From an uncultured Fibrobacter sp. (GTDB taxonomy: Bacteria > Fibrobacterota > Fibrobacteria > Fibrobacterales > Fibrobacteraceae), in assembly GCA_934700345.1 (NCBI GenBank), contig CAKUXP010000001.1, positions 124,001 through 188,000 of the forward strand: a DNA stretch of 64,000 nucleotides. Direction: 5' to 3'. Shown here in pieces: positions 16,613 to 24,784 of the stretch. Every line of letters begins with the position of its first letter. Within the stretch, counting starts at the first letter, position 1. Both the position numbers and the translations under genes were made by a program. The notes beneath the pieces are model-generated. The model was not told where the DNA came from, did no database searches, and worked only from the letters and a program-made list of their open reading frames with translations.

Positions 16613-17980
16613 ATGGGCTTTCTTTTGTTCTTGTCCGGTTGTCTTTTTGGCGCGCTTGTGCTCGGCTTTCTCTGGATGCGGGAAAGATCCTTGCTTCGTT
16701 CGCTGCTCGCTACGTCCAATGCAAATGTGGAATCCCTGCAGCAAAGGGCCCGCGAAATTTCCGAGGAAAAGGCAAGTGCCGAAGCGAAACTTTCCGAATC
16801 GGAAGAAAAATCGGCAACGGCGGAACGGGAACTTGTCGCGGCTCGGTCCGAAATGAAAAATCTCCAGGATAAACTGAATGACGCCAATGCCGCCCGGGAT
16901 GAAGACAGGCGGATTCGGGAGGAGGAAAAGAAAAGGGAAGAATCTTTCCGGGCTGAAGTCAAAAAGAATTCCCTTCTGGAATTCAAGGAACTTGCCAACA
17001 AGATTTTCGAAGAAAAGTCGAATCGGTTCTCCGAAACGAACCGGGAAAGCATCGAAACGCTTCTGAAACCGCTTAGCGAAAGGCTTTCTTCGTTCAACAA
17101 GACGGTCCAGGAAACCAAGGAGAACAGCATCCGGGAAAGGGCCACCATCAAAACGCAAATCGAGAATCTTGTGAAGCAGACGCAAAGCGTTTCGAAGGAG
17201 GCGGCAAATCTCGCGAAGGCTCTCAAGGGGGATTCCAAGGTTCAGGGCGACTGGGGCGAAATGGTGCTTGCGACGATTCTCGAACGTTCGGGTCTCCAGA
17301 AAAACGTACATTACTTTGTGCAGGAAAGCGTGAAAATGCCCGACGGGAAAAGCGGAAGGCTCGATGTGCTCTTGCGGCTTCCCGACAGCCGGACGATCAT
17401 CATCGATTCGAAGGTTTCCCTGACCGCATACGAAAAGTTCCTGAATTCGGACGATTCCGCCGTCCAGGAGTCCGCCCGGAAAGAACACTGTCTGTCCGTC
17501 AAAAAGCATATCGACGAACTTGCCGCTAAAAAATACGAACAGACGCAAAGCGATACGCTTGACTTCGTGGTCCTCTTTATGCCTGTCGAAACGGCTTACC
17601 TGCTTGCGATGCAGAGCGATCCGAATCTCTGGAATTACGCCTACAACAAGCACATCCTGATGGTCAGTCCGACAAATCTCATCGCCTGCATCAAGCTTAT
17701 TTCGGACATTTGGCGGCGAGAGGCGCAGAGCAAGAACGCCGAGGAAATCGCGAAACAGGGCGAAAAGCTCTACGAAAAGTTTATAGGGTTTGCCGAGAGT
17801 TTCGGAAAAGTCGGTTCCGGTCTCAAAAGCGCCCAGGACGCTTACGATAAGGCTCTCGGCCAGTTGAAAAGCGGACAGGGAAATTTGACCGCCCAGGCGC
17901 AAAAGCTCTTGAATCTCGGGGTAAAATCCGCCAAAAGTCTTCCCAAAAGCCTTGAAAACGCCGATTTTTCGGAGGAATAA
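16613..17980 (+). CDS. rmuC: DNA recombination protein RmuC
   Basis: RmuC family protein, 455 residues, thought to limit DNA inversions at repeats and to have a nuclease-like core. It begins with one membrane helix (MGFLLFLSGCLFGALVLGFL) followed by about 170 residues of coiled coil and then the conserved domain (GDSKVQGDWGEMVLATILER, DSKVSLTAYEKFLNSDD, LDFVVLFMPVETAYLLAMQ). The start at 16613 is chosen because GGAGG lies 5 bases upstream; an ATG at 16601 overlaps that site. The gene has its own palindromic operator upstream. A membrane-anchored form is normal for the family. Confidence 0.93.
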   Translation: MGFLLFLSGCLFGALVLGFLWMRERSLLRSLLATSNANVESLQQRAREISEEKASAEAKLSESEEKSATAERELVAARSEMKNLQDKLNDANAARDEDRRIREEEKKREESFRAEVKKNSLLEFKELANKIFEEKSNRFSETNRESIETLLKPLSERLSSFNKTVQETKENSIRERATIKTQIENLVKQTQSVSKEAANLAKALKGDSKVQGDWGEMVLATILERSGLQKNVHYFVQESVKMPDGKSGRLDVLLRLPDSRTIIIDSKVSLTAYEKFLNSDDSAVQESARKEHCLSVKKHIDELAAKKYEQTQSDTLDFVVLFMPVETAYLLAMQSDPNLWNYAYNKHILMVSPTNLIACIKLISDIWRREAQSKNAEEIAKQGEKLYEKFIGFAESFGKVGSGLKSAQDAYDKALGQLKSGQGNLTAQAQKLLNLGVKSAKSLPKSLENADFSEE

Positions 17981-17987
17981 AATTCGT

Positions 17988-18016
17988 TTGACTTTGCCAG
18001 GCAAAAAATATATCTT
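17988..18016 (+). promoter_or_regulatory. Promoter upstream of the 18066 small gene
   Basis: TTGACT (17988-17993), a 17-base spacer containing the TTTGCC-A-GGCAAA inverted repeat, then TATCTT (18011-18016). It lies about 50 bases before the ATG at 18066 and is placed just after the rmuC stop. Confidence 0.5.
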
Positions 18017-18065
18017 AGCGGAAACGGATTTTTCACCTCCACTTTTATGACAGGAGTTTTCCCTT

Positions 18066-18272
18066 ATGCGCGATCTGATCGACAAGTTGCTGAAGAAAGG
18101 TTATTCGGTTCTTTTTTCGATGGAAGGCGGATTTCCCGTCATCCGAATTATCCAGGGAAAGGACGTGGAGCATCCGGTCAAAAGCTGCAGCCTCGGTTCC
18201 GGAACGTTCCGGTCCTCGGTCGAGGATACCCTCCAGTCCCTGATTCTCGATCTGGAGCGTCACCCGGAGTAG
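18066..18272 (+). CDS. Small conserved-looking protein, unknown function
   Basis: A 68-residue protein (MRDLIDKLLKKGYSVLFSME...) with a good start: AGGAG lies 8 bases before the ATG and a promoter lies further upstream. The sequence suggests a helix, two or three beta strands (YSVLFSMEGGFPVIRIIQG) and a C-terminal helix (VEDTLQSLILDLERHPE), a compact alpha-beta fold. There is no signal peptide, cysteine cluster or DNA-binding motif. It lies between rmuC and prfC in the same direction. I do not recognise a family. Confidence 0.6.
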   Translation: MRDLIDKLLKKGYSVLFSMEGGFPVIRIIQGKDVEHPVKSCSLGSGTFRSSVEDTLQSLILDLERHPE

Positions 18273-18288
18273 CTTCGGGATAAATTTC

Positions 18289-18296
18289 TATATTTG
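18289..18296 (+). promoter_or_regulatory. Candidate -7 promoter element of prfC (TATATTTG)
   Basis: TATATTTG matches TAnnTTTG and lies 24 bases before the proposed TTG start of prfC, in a short gap after the previous gene. Confidence 0.45.
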
Positions 18297-18320
18297 GCTT
18301 CGATAACGAACGAGGCCATT

Positions 18321-19892
18321 TTGACTACCAATCCAGAAATCGCGAAGCGGCGAACCTTTGCCATTGTCAGCCACCCGGACGCGGGAAAAACCACGATTAC
18401 CGAAAAATTTCTCTGGTATGGAAAGGTCATCCGCGAAGCGGGGCATGTCCGTGCTAAGGCGAATCGCAGCTACACGGTCAGCGACTGGATGAAGATCGAA
18501 CAGGAACGCGGAATTTCCGTTTCGAGTTCCGTCCTGAATTTTCCGTTTGAAGGCTGCTGGTTCAACCTGGTCGATACGCCGGGGCACCAGGACTTTTGCG
18601 AAGACACTTACCGGGCGCTCACCGCTGTCGATTCCGCGCTTGTTCTGATCGACAGCGTGAACGGTGTGGAAAAGCAGACGATCAAGCTGATGGAAGTCTG
18701 CCGGATGCGGCACACGCCGATTATCACGTTCATCAATAAAATGGATCTCGACGGTCGCCCGGTCCTCGATCTGCTCGACCAGATAGAATCCGTCCTGAAA
18801 ATCAAGGCGATTCCGTTTACGCTCCCGATAGGCGTCGGGAAGCTTTTCAAGGGCGTCTATTCAATTGCGGAAAACACGTTCAACGTCTATGACGAAAAGT
18901 CCGGTCACCAGGAAATCCTCCAGATGGAAGGTCCGGACGATCCGCGGCTCGTCGAGCTTTGCGGGGAAAACTGGGTCGCCCAGTTCCGCGAAGAATACGA
19001 TATGGTGACGGGCGGAATGGATCCGTTCGACCATGAACTTTTCCTGAAGGGGGAAATGTGTCCCGTCTTTTTCGGCAGCGCGGTGAACAATTTCGGCGTC
19101 CGCCAGCTGCTCAACGCCTTTGCGAGCCTCGCCCCGGCTCCGATGCCGCGCGAAACGGACAAGCGTTCGGTTTCTCCCGAGGAACCGGATTTTAGCGGTT
19201 TCGTCTTCAAGATCCAGGCGAACATGGATCCGAAGCATCGCGACAGGACCGCTTTTCTTAGAATCTGTTCCGGGGAATTTACTCGGGGAGACAAGGTTTA
19301 CCATGTGCGCTCCGGCAGGGAAATTCGGCTGGCCGCTCCGACGGCGTTCCTCGCGAAGGATAAGGAAGTCATCGATACGGCGTGGGCTGGCGACATCGTG
19401 GGCATCAACGACCCGGGGCTTTTCCACATCGGCGATACGCTCACAAAGGGCGAAAAAATGAACTTTATGGGCATTCCCGATTTCGCTCCGGAATTTTTTG
19501 CCCGCGTAACGCTTTTGAACCCGCTCAAGTCCAAGCAGCTTGCCAAAGGTCTCAAGGAGCTGACGGAAGAAGGCGCAACCCAGCTGTACCAGCCTTTCAA
19601 ATCGGCGATTCCCGTCATCGGGGTGGTGGGGGAGCTCCAGTTCGACGTTCTCAAGTATCGGCTGATGGCGGAATACGGTGCGGACGTTTCGCTCGACCGC
19701 ATCCCGTCTTACGGTGTCCGCTGGATTGTCGGGCCGGCTCCTGACGTGGATAAGTTTGTCGATGAAAACGGTATCGACTGTATGCGCGACAAGGAAGAGC
19801 GCTTCGTGTGCCTTTTCCCGAACGAATACCGCTTGAGCCTCGCCGAGAAGAATTTCCCGACGCTCAAGTTCCAGGAAACGTCGCTTTCCTAA
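18321..19892 (+). CDS. prfC: Peptide chain release factor 3 (RF3)
   Basis: Translational GTPase that recycles RF1 and RF2 from the ribosome. The protein is 523 residues from the proposed TTG start at 18321, where GAGG is 5 bases upstream; an earlier in-frame TTG at 18294 would give 532 residues and overlaps the promoter-like TATATTTG. The G-domain motifs are intact: FAIVSHPDAGKTTITEKF (P-loop), ISVSSSVLNF (switch region), DTPGHQDF, and FINKMDLDGR (NKMD). RF3-specific PVFFGSAVNNFGVRQLL and the C-terminal GVVGELQFDVLKYRL are present. The next gene starts 11 bases after the stop. Confidence 0.96.
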   Translation: MTTNPEIAKRRTFAIVSHPDAGKTTITEKFLWYGKVIREAGHVRAKANRSYTVSDWMKIEQERGISVSSSVLNFPFEGCWFNLVDTPGHQDFCEDTYRALTAVDSALVLIDSVNGVEKQTIKLMEVCRMRHTPIITFINKMDLDGRPVLDLLDQIESVLKIKAIPFTLPIGVGKLFKGVYSIAENTFNVYDEKSGHQEILQMEGPDDPRLVELCGENWVAQFREEYDMVTGGMDPFDHELFLKGEMCPVFFGSAVNNFGVRQLLNAFASLAPAPMPRETDKRSVSPEEPDFSGFVFKIQANMDPKHRDRTAFLRICSGEFTRGDKVYHVRSGREIRLAAPTAFLAKDKEVIDTAWAGDIVGINDPGLFHIGDTLTKGEKMNFMGIPDFAPEFFARVTLLNPLKSKQLAKGLKELTEEGATQLYQPFKSAIPVIGVVGELQFDVLKYRLMAEYGADVSLDRIPSYGVRWIVGPAPDVDKFVDENGIDCMRDKEERFVCLFPNEYRLSLAEKNFPTLKFQETSLS

Positions 19893-19903
19893 GGAGGATG
19901 CGG

Positions 19904-21190
19904 ATGCCAAGCATTTCCTTGCCGATAAAAAAGCTTTTTCTTCTTCCGCTGGCCTTTTTGGCGGCTTGCAGCGGGACGGCAAAAAATCCCGAAGAAAGAA
20001 TTGTCGCGCAGGAGGCCTTGGCGGAAAGTTCCGCAGCGGATTCTCCCGTTTCGTCGAGTTCCGCGAAAGTGCCGGAAGTTTCTGATTCGACGGTTTCGGA
20101 AGTTTCCTTTTTTGCCATCGGGGACGTTCTCTTTCACACGCCGCTTTTTAGAAACTGTGCGGAAGATTCTTCCCGTTGCCATTTCGACGGAATTTTCGCC
20201 CTTTGGAAAAAGGACATCGAATCGGCGGATATCGCCGTGGTGAACCAGGAGACGGTTTTTGTTCCGCGGAGCGAAGGCTATTCGTCCTATCCGAGCTTCG
20301 GGTCGCCGGAAGAGCTTGGACTTGCCGAAATCGCCGCGGGCTTTGACATCGTGACCCATGCGACGAACCATACGATAGACCGTGGCGAACGCGCGGTCGA
20401 TTACACGCTCGACTTTTGGAAGGACAAGCCGGCGAAGGCTCTGGGAATCCATGCGACGGAGGCTGACCGGGATTCTGTCTTTACGCTCGAAAGGAACGGT
20501 ATCCGCTTTGCCTTTGTGAACTTCACATACGGACTGAACGGCCAGAAGCTGCCGGAAAACCGCCCGTATCTCGTAGATATTCTCGATTCTAACGGTGACT
20601 GGATTTCCCGGGTGCGAAAGGCGGAAGCCCGCGCGGAGGTGACGGTCGCCTTTTTGCATTTCGGGACGGAATACACGGCGCTTCCGACGGAGGAGGCGAT
20701 GCGGCAAGCGGAACAGGCGATCGATGCCGGGGCGGACATTCTCGTCTGCGCGCATCCCCATGTCATTGAGCCTTACGGTATTTTTACGACGGCGGCAGGG
20801 AACCGTGCGCTTGTTTACTGGTCGCTCGGAAATTTCATTTCGAACCAGCAGCAGCTCGAAACGAACCTTGGCGGTGTGGCGAAATTTGCCGTGCGAAAGA
20901 CGCAAAAGGCCGACGGGAAAAAAATCGAAGTTCTCGCCGCGACGCTCGAAGCTTCGGTAACGCAGCAGGAGACGGGAAACTATCACGCCGTCCCGCTTGC
21001 ATCCTATACGGAAGATCTCGCCAAGACGCATCTGCTGCGGAAGAAAGTTCCCGAATTTACGCTTGAAAATCTGCAGAAGGCTTTCCAAAAGACGCTCGGC
21101 GAATCGGAACTTTGTCGGACGGTTTCGCCCGTGGACGGATTGCCGCTACCGGTAACGAACCTGTCGAGACCCGATGCGTCGAATTTTTAA
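19904..21190 (+). CDS. CapA/PgsA-family lipoprotein (metallophosphoesterase-like)
   Basis: A 428-residue lipoprotein with signal LLPLAFLAAC (cysteine about residue 17), then a serine-rich linker (residues 20-60) typical of Fibrobacter lipoproteins, and a CapA domain. The CapA motifs are FAIGDVLFHTP, VVNQETVF, THATNHTIDRG, VAFLHFGTEY and the VCAHPHVIEPYGIF block, with YWSLGNFISNQ near the end. CapA proteins are linked to poly-gamma-glutamate or capsule export, but many members have no known substrate. ATG 19904 is chosen because AAGGAGG lies 6 bases upstream, right after the prfC stop. Confidence 0.85.
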   Translation: MPSISLPIKKLFLLPLAFLAACSGTAKNPEERIVAQEALAESSAADSPVSSSSAKVPEVSDSTVSEVSFFAIGDVLFHTPLFRNCAEDSSRCHFDGIFALWKKDIESADIAVVNQETVFVPRSEGYSSYPSFGSPEELGLAEIAAGFDIVTHATNHTIDRGERAVDYTLDFWKDKPAKALGIHATEADRDSVFTLERNGIRFAFVNFTYGLNGQKLPENRPYLVDILDSNGDWISRVRKAEARAEVTVAFLHFGTEYTALPTEEAMRQAEQAIDAGADILVCAHPHVIEPYGIFTTAAGNRALVYWSLGNFISNQQQLETNLGGVAKFAVRKTQKADGKKIEVLAATLEASVTQQETGNYHAVPLASYTEDLAKTHLLRKKVPEFTLENLQKAFQKTLGESELCRTVSPVDGLPLPVTNLSRPDASNF

Positions 21191-21205
21191 AACAAGGAGT
21201 TTAAA

Positions 21206-22324
21206 ATGAAATCTGTTCCCATTACGCTTCTCGCTGGTTACCTCGGCGCGGGCAAGACCACTCTCCTGAACCACGTTCTGAACAACCAGCAGGGATACCA
21301 TGTCGCGGTCATCGTGAACGACATCGGCGAAGTGAACATCGACCAGACGCTGATAGAAAAGGGCGGAAATGTCCAGCAGAAGGATTCCGTCGTGCCGCTT
21401 TCGAACGGCTGCATCTGCTGCACGCTCAAAACGGACCTTCTCGAACAAATCGCGCAGATTCTGGAGCAAGGCAAGTTCGACTATATCCTCATCGAAGCGA
21501 GCGGCATCTGCGAACCGCTTCCGATTGCGCAGACGATTACTCTCATGGGTTCCAAGCTGAAAAGCCGAGACGGAAAGCCGCTACCGTGCCACCTCGACGG
21601 CATCATCTCGGTTGTCGATTGCATGCGGCTCGCTACGGAATTCGGCGGCGGCGAAAAGCTCCTCGACGAAAACAGGGACGAGGAAGATGTCGCAAGCCTT
21701 CTCGTGCAGCAGATCGAATTTTGCAACACGATAGTCCTAAACAAGGTGGATAGCGTTTCCGCAGACGAGTTGAAGCATGTCAAGGCGGTTGTCCGCGCTC
21801 TCCAACCCGAAGCGAAAATGATCGAGACGAATTTCGGCAAGGTCGATATCCAGGATATTCTCGATACGAAGCTGTTTGACTTCAACAAGGTTTCGGGTTC
21901 TGCGGCCTGGATTAAGCAGCTGGAAAATCCCGAAGAAGAGGAAGAAGGGGAGTCGGAAGAATACGGCATCGGGACGTTCGTTTATATGAGCCGCCGCCCG
22001 TTCAACCGAGAAAGGCTCGAAAAGTTTCTGGACAACTACCCGAACAGCATTATCCGCACCAAGGGAATCCTCTGGTTCGAAGACGACCGCGTGTATTCCT
22101 ATATCTTTGAACAGGCCGGGAAGGATGCGAGCGCTCGTTGCCTCGGGCGTTGGATTGCTTCGCTGAACAAGGGCGAACAGGAACGTGCTCTCGCCGAGGA
22201 ACCCGAAGTCCGAAAGATGTGGGACGAAAAATACGGCGACCGTGAAATCCGCCTGGTTTTCATCGGGCAGCACATGGATAAGAAAGACATTATGGCAAAG
22301 CTCGACGCGTGCCTCGGGGAATAA
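21206..22324 (+). CDS. CobW/COG0523 family GTPase (metal-chaperone type)
   Basis: G3E GTPase of 372 residues, related to CobW, YeiR, YjiA and ZNG1 metallochaperones that load metal into client proteins. The P-loop is LLAGYLGAGKTTLLNH. The family CxCC metal motif is NGCICCTLKTDL (about residues 70-81). Switch and guanine-specificity motifs follow (IEASGICEP, VLNKVD). The C-terminal CobW_C domain includes GILWFEDDRV and FIGQHMDKKDI. There is an acidic linker (EEEEEGESEE) near residues 246-255. A good AAGGAG site precedes the ATG. A terminator follows. Zinc or another metal cannot be decided from sequence. Confidence 0.92.
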   Translation: MKSVPITLLAGYLGAGKTTLLNHVLNNQQGYHVAVIVNDIGEVNIDQTLIEKGGNVQQKDSVVPLSNGCICCTLKTDLLEQIAQILEQGKFDYILIEASGICEPLPIAQTITLMGSKLKSRDGKPLPCHLDGIISVVDCMRLATEFGGGEKLLDENRDEEDVASLLVQQIEFCNTIVLNKVDSVSADELKHVKAVVRALQPEAKMIETNFGKVDIQDILDTKLFDFNKVSGSAAWIKQLENPEEEEEGESEEYGIGTFVYMSRRPFNRERLEKFLDNYPNSIIRTKGILWFEDDRVYSYIFEQAGKDASARCLGRWIASLNKGEQERALAEEPEVRKMWDEKYGDREIRLVFIGQHMDKKDIMAKLDACLGE

Positions 22325-22340
22325 ATCGGAGTGGAAAGTA

Positions 22341-22366
22341 CCCGCCGGCAAAGCCGGCGGGTTTCT
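22341..22366 (+). terminator. Intrinsic terminator of the COG0523 GTPase gene
   Basis: CCCGCCGGC-AAA-GCCGGCGGG followed by TTTCTT, 16 bases after the stop codon at 22324. Confidence 0.75.
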
Positions 22367-22369
22367 TAT

Positions 22370-22412
22370 GATTCTTCAAAACCACCGGCTAGGCCGGTGG
22401 TTTTGAAGAATC
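22370..22412. repeat. 43-bp perfect inverted repeat between convergent genes
   Basis: Two 20-base arms (GATTCTTCAAAACCACCGGC and its exact complement) around a TAG loop. It lies between two terminator hairpins and has T-rich ends on both strands, so it may act as a bidirectional terminator or be a dispersed palindromic repeat. Confidence 0.7.
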
Positions 22413-22416
22413 ACAA

Positions 22417-22447
22417 AAACAGCGGATTTCAAAGAAATCCGCTGTTT
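22417..22447 (-). terminator. Intrinsic terminator of rpsD
   Basis: AAACAGCGGATTTC-TTT-GAAATCCGCTGTTT on the minus strand, a 14-bp perfect stem, followed by TTG. It lies 28 bases after the rpsD stop codon. Confidence 0.75.
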
Positions 22448-22475
22448 GAATTTTGAATGAAAAGGAAAAAGGACG

Positions 22476-23078
22476 TTAGCGGCTGTAGTATTCGACCACG
22501 AGCTGTTCCTGGAGCTGGACCGGAATCTGGGCGCGGAGCGGGGTTGCGACGAGCTTGCCTTCCATCTTGTCTTTATCGACCGAAACGTATTCCGGAAGAG
22601 TCGGAGCGCTTTCCAGGGCTTCCTTGATCTGGACGTGATTCTTGGAACGTTCCCGGACGGAAATCACGTCGCCGGCCTTGATGAGGCGGCTCGGGGAGAA
22701 GCTGCGGACGCCATTCACGGCAAAGTGTCCGTGGGCGACATACTGGCGAGCGGCGAAAATGGTGCGGGCAAAACCCATGCGATAGACCATCGCGTCCAGT
22801 CTGGTTTCGAGAAGGATCATCAGGTTGTCACCGGCAGAACCTTCGCGGCGGTTGGCTTCGGCATAAGTCTTCGCCATCTGGGCTTCGGAAATGTTGTAGG
22901 TGAAGCGAAGACGCTGCTTCTCGACAAGCTGCTGCTTGTAAACGGAAGCGGACTTCTTGCGATCTTGACCATGCTGACCGGGGCCGAAGTTGCGACGGTC
23001 GAGAACCTTTTGGGTCTTTTGGGTGATGGCGAGCCCGAGAGAACGGGCGACCTTGGCTTTGGGTCCACGATAGGACAT
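22476..23078 (-). CDS. rpsD: 30S ribosomal protein S4
   Basis: Primary 16S rRNA-binding protein, 200 residues, starting MSYRGPKAKVARSLGL. The S4 RNA-binding domain is LETRLDAMVYRMGFARTIFA to ARQYVAHGHFAVNGVRSFSP. The N-terminus lacks the zinc-binding cysteines, so it is the zinc-free type. The ATG at 23078 follows GAGGT; an upstream in-frame ATG at 23135 is in the leader. The gene stands alone and not in an alpha operon beside rpoA, with its own TATCTTTG element (23153-23160) and a 75-base leader in which S4 autoregulation could occur, although I see no defined pseudoknot. Confidence 0.95.
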   Translation of the reverse strand: MSYRGPKAKVARSLGLAITQKTQKVLDRRNFGPGQHGQDRKKSASVYKQQLVEKQRLRFTYNISEAQMAKTYAEANRREGSAGDNLMILLETRLDAMVYRMGFARTIFAARQYVAHGHFAVNGVRSFSPSRLIKAGDVISVRERSKNHVQIKEALESAPTLPEYVSVDKDKMEGKLVATPLRAQIPVQLQEQLVVEYYSR

Positions 23079-23152
23079 TGTTACCTCGAAAGGAAGCTCT
23101 TTCGTTAAACCGGAGATGCTGGCAGAGCTTGGCACGACATCCCGGGGACTAG

Positions 23153-23160
23153 CAAAGATA
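23153..23160 (-). promoter_or_regulatory. Candidate -7 promoter element of rpsD (TATCTTTG)
   Basis: TATCTTTG on the minus strand, about 75 bases before the rpsD start, in the only gap between rpsD and the upstream gene on the same strand. Confidence 0.45.
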
Positions 23161-23169
23161 GAAAATTTT

Positions 23170-24777
23170 TTACGGCGTACCGGAATCGCTGATGAAAACG
23201 TTTAAAGTATCGCGCGCATGGGGGTCGGCAAGGCTCTGGGCTATCAGGCGGATGATTTCGCCTGCGCTGTTCGGGTCGGTCGTGATGGCGATGTTCGTCG
23301 CCCCGATGAGCTGCTCCGTTCCATAGTTAGAACAGCTGCTTTCCGTGTAGGCGGAACGGATGAGGTACAAATCTTCGCAGGGAATATACCAGACCGCATT
23401 GTTGCTAGCATCTGAGGGTTCCGTTCGGAGGGCGAGCGTTGAAAAGCGGAGCGTGTCTCCGGTGAGGACGCTCTTGGTTTCGAGAGGCTCTTCGCGTTCC
23501 TCGTCGTAGAAGAAGAACTTGGTGACGTATCCGAATCGTTCGACGGTCGTCTTGAGCGTCAGAATCTGGCTCTGGGAGTTTGGCGGGGAATTCAGGCGGA
23601 CATAGTGCAGGTAGTAGGCGCCTTTTTTGGGGGCGACAAAGAGACGCCTTGTCTCCGAAACGGATGCAACGGAATCTCCGGCGGAATCCAGAATCGCGTA
23701 TGTCGCCGGGTAGCTCGCTCCCGAATAGTAGCCTTCGATTTCGTGGGAAACCTGGATGGAATCACCCTTCTCTAAATTGGCGAGCCACACGTATTGTTCT
23801 TGTCTCAGGTAGTATTTGGCGGCATCGTTCTTTTCGCGGACGACTATCAGCGTATCGCCGACAGTTTCGATGGAGTCGGGATTTGCCAGGTACTCGCCTT
23901 TTCCGAGATCGCGGGAGCTGGTCTGGATTTTAAAGTAGGCGTATGGGCCTGTCGTGTAGTCGGGGGCGCCTTTGGGCGAGACGACGAGGGCATATTCCGC
24001 CTTTTTTTCGGGCAGGAGCTGTTCGTCGATTGCGTTTCCCGAAGACATCACCGCGCCGTTTTTCTGCAGGTCGATTTTTGATATCGACTTGCCTGAGGCG
24101 TTCACGTTGATGCTTTTCCCTACCGATGCGGAAAACTTGAAGACGGCTTTCCTGGGTGCGCTCTCGAGAAGGAAGAATCCGCGGAGCGTATCTCCCGGCT
24201 CGATGGATACGGAATCCCCGTCGCCTGCGTAGGCGTAATAGCCGGAAAGTACGTTTGCAGTGATTTGGAATTCGAACGTGGAATCCTTTTCGCCGCTGAT
24301 CTGGGGAATGTCAACATAATAGAAACCCGAGCCTTGGGTCGTGATGAAGCGCGCTGCGGCGAAACTCGTGTCGCCGAATCTGGCAAAGGCGTTCCGCGTG
24401 TTGTAAATCGTATCGCCGGCATCGATCGCAAACGTTTCGGGCATCAGGCTTGCCCCCTGTTCCTCGCGGACAAAGAAGGAGTCGAGGTGTCCTCCGGAAA
24501 GTTTCCTTGCGAAAATTTCGATGAGCGTTCCCCGCGGATATTCGCCGAGGAATAGCCTGTACGCATCGGACGACGCCTTGCCCGAAACTTGGATCGTATC
24601 GGACGAGAGCGTGTCGGCGTATGTGACGTCTAGCCGGTTGGAAAGCGAGCTGGACGATTCGGATGATGAGTTCATCGAAGAGGAGGATTCGCTTGCCGAC
24701 GATCCACTGTCGCTTCCGCAGCCGGAAAGCGCGATGGCAAAAAATGCAGAGATAACGGAAAAAATTTGAATCTTCAT
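23170..24777 (-). CDS. Serine-rich linker lipoprotein, unknown function
   Basis: A 535-residue lipoprotein with signal MKIQIFSVISAFFAIALSGC and a Ser/Glu-rich linker (about residues 22-47), the usual Fibrobacter surface-anchor arrangement. The remainder is predicted beta-rich, with several Ig-like or pre-peptidase-C-like units (GTLIEIFARKLSGGHLDSFF, FYYVDIPQISGEKDSTFEFQ, AYYLHYVRLNSPPNSQSQIL). I recognise no catalytic motif. It follows the pectate-lyase-like gene by 7 bases, and the AGGAG site of this gene overlaps the stop region of that gene, so the two are one operon and probably act together at the cell surface. Confidence 0.75.
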   Translation of the reverse strand: MKIQIFSVISAFFAIALSGCGSDSGSSASESSSSMNSSSESSSSLSNRLDVTYADTLSSDTIQVSGKASSDAYRLFLGEYPRGTLIEIFARKLSGGHLDSFFVREEQGASLMPETFAIDAGDTIYNTRNAFARFGDTSFAAARFITTQGSGFYYVDIPQISGEKDSTFEFQITANVLSGYYAYAGDGDSVSIEPGDTLRGFFLLESAPRKAVFKFSASVGKSINVNASGKSISKIDLQKNGAVMSSGNAIDEQLLPEKKAEYALVVSPKGAPDYTTGPYAYFKIQTSSRDLGKGEYLANPDSIETVGDTLIVVREKNDAAKYYLRQEQYVWLANLEKGDSIQVSHEIEGYYSGASYPATYAILDSAGDSVASVSETRRLFVAPKKGAYYLHYVRLNSPPNSQSQILTLKTTVERFGYVTKFFFYDEEREEPLETKSVLTGDTLRFSTLALRTEPSDASNNAVWYIPCEDLYLIRSAYTESSCSNYGTEQLIGATNIAITTDPNSAGEIIRLIAQSLADPHARDTLNVFISDSGTP

Positions 24778-24784
24778 GCGGCTC

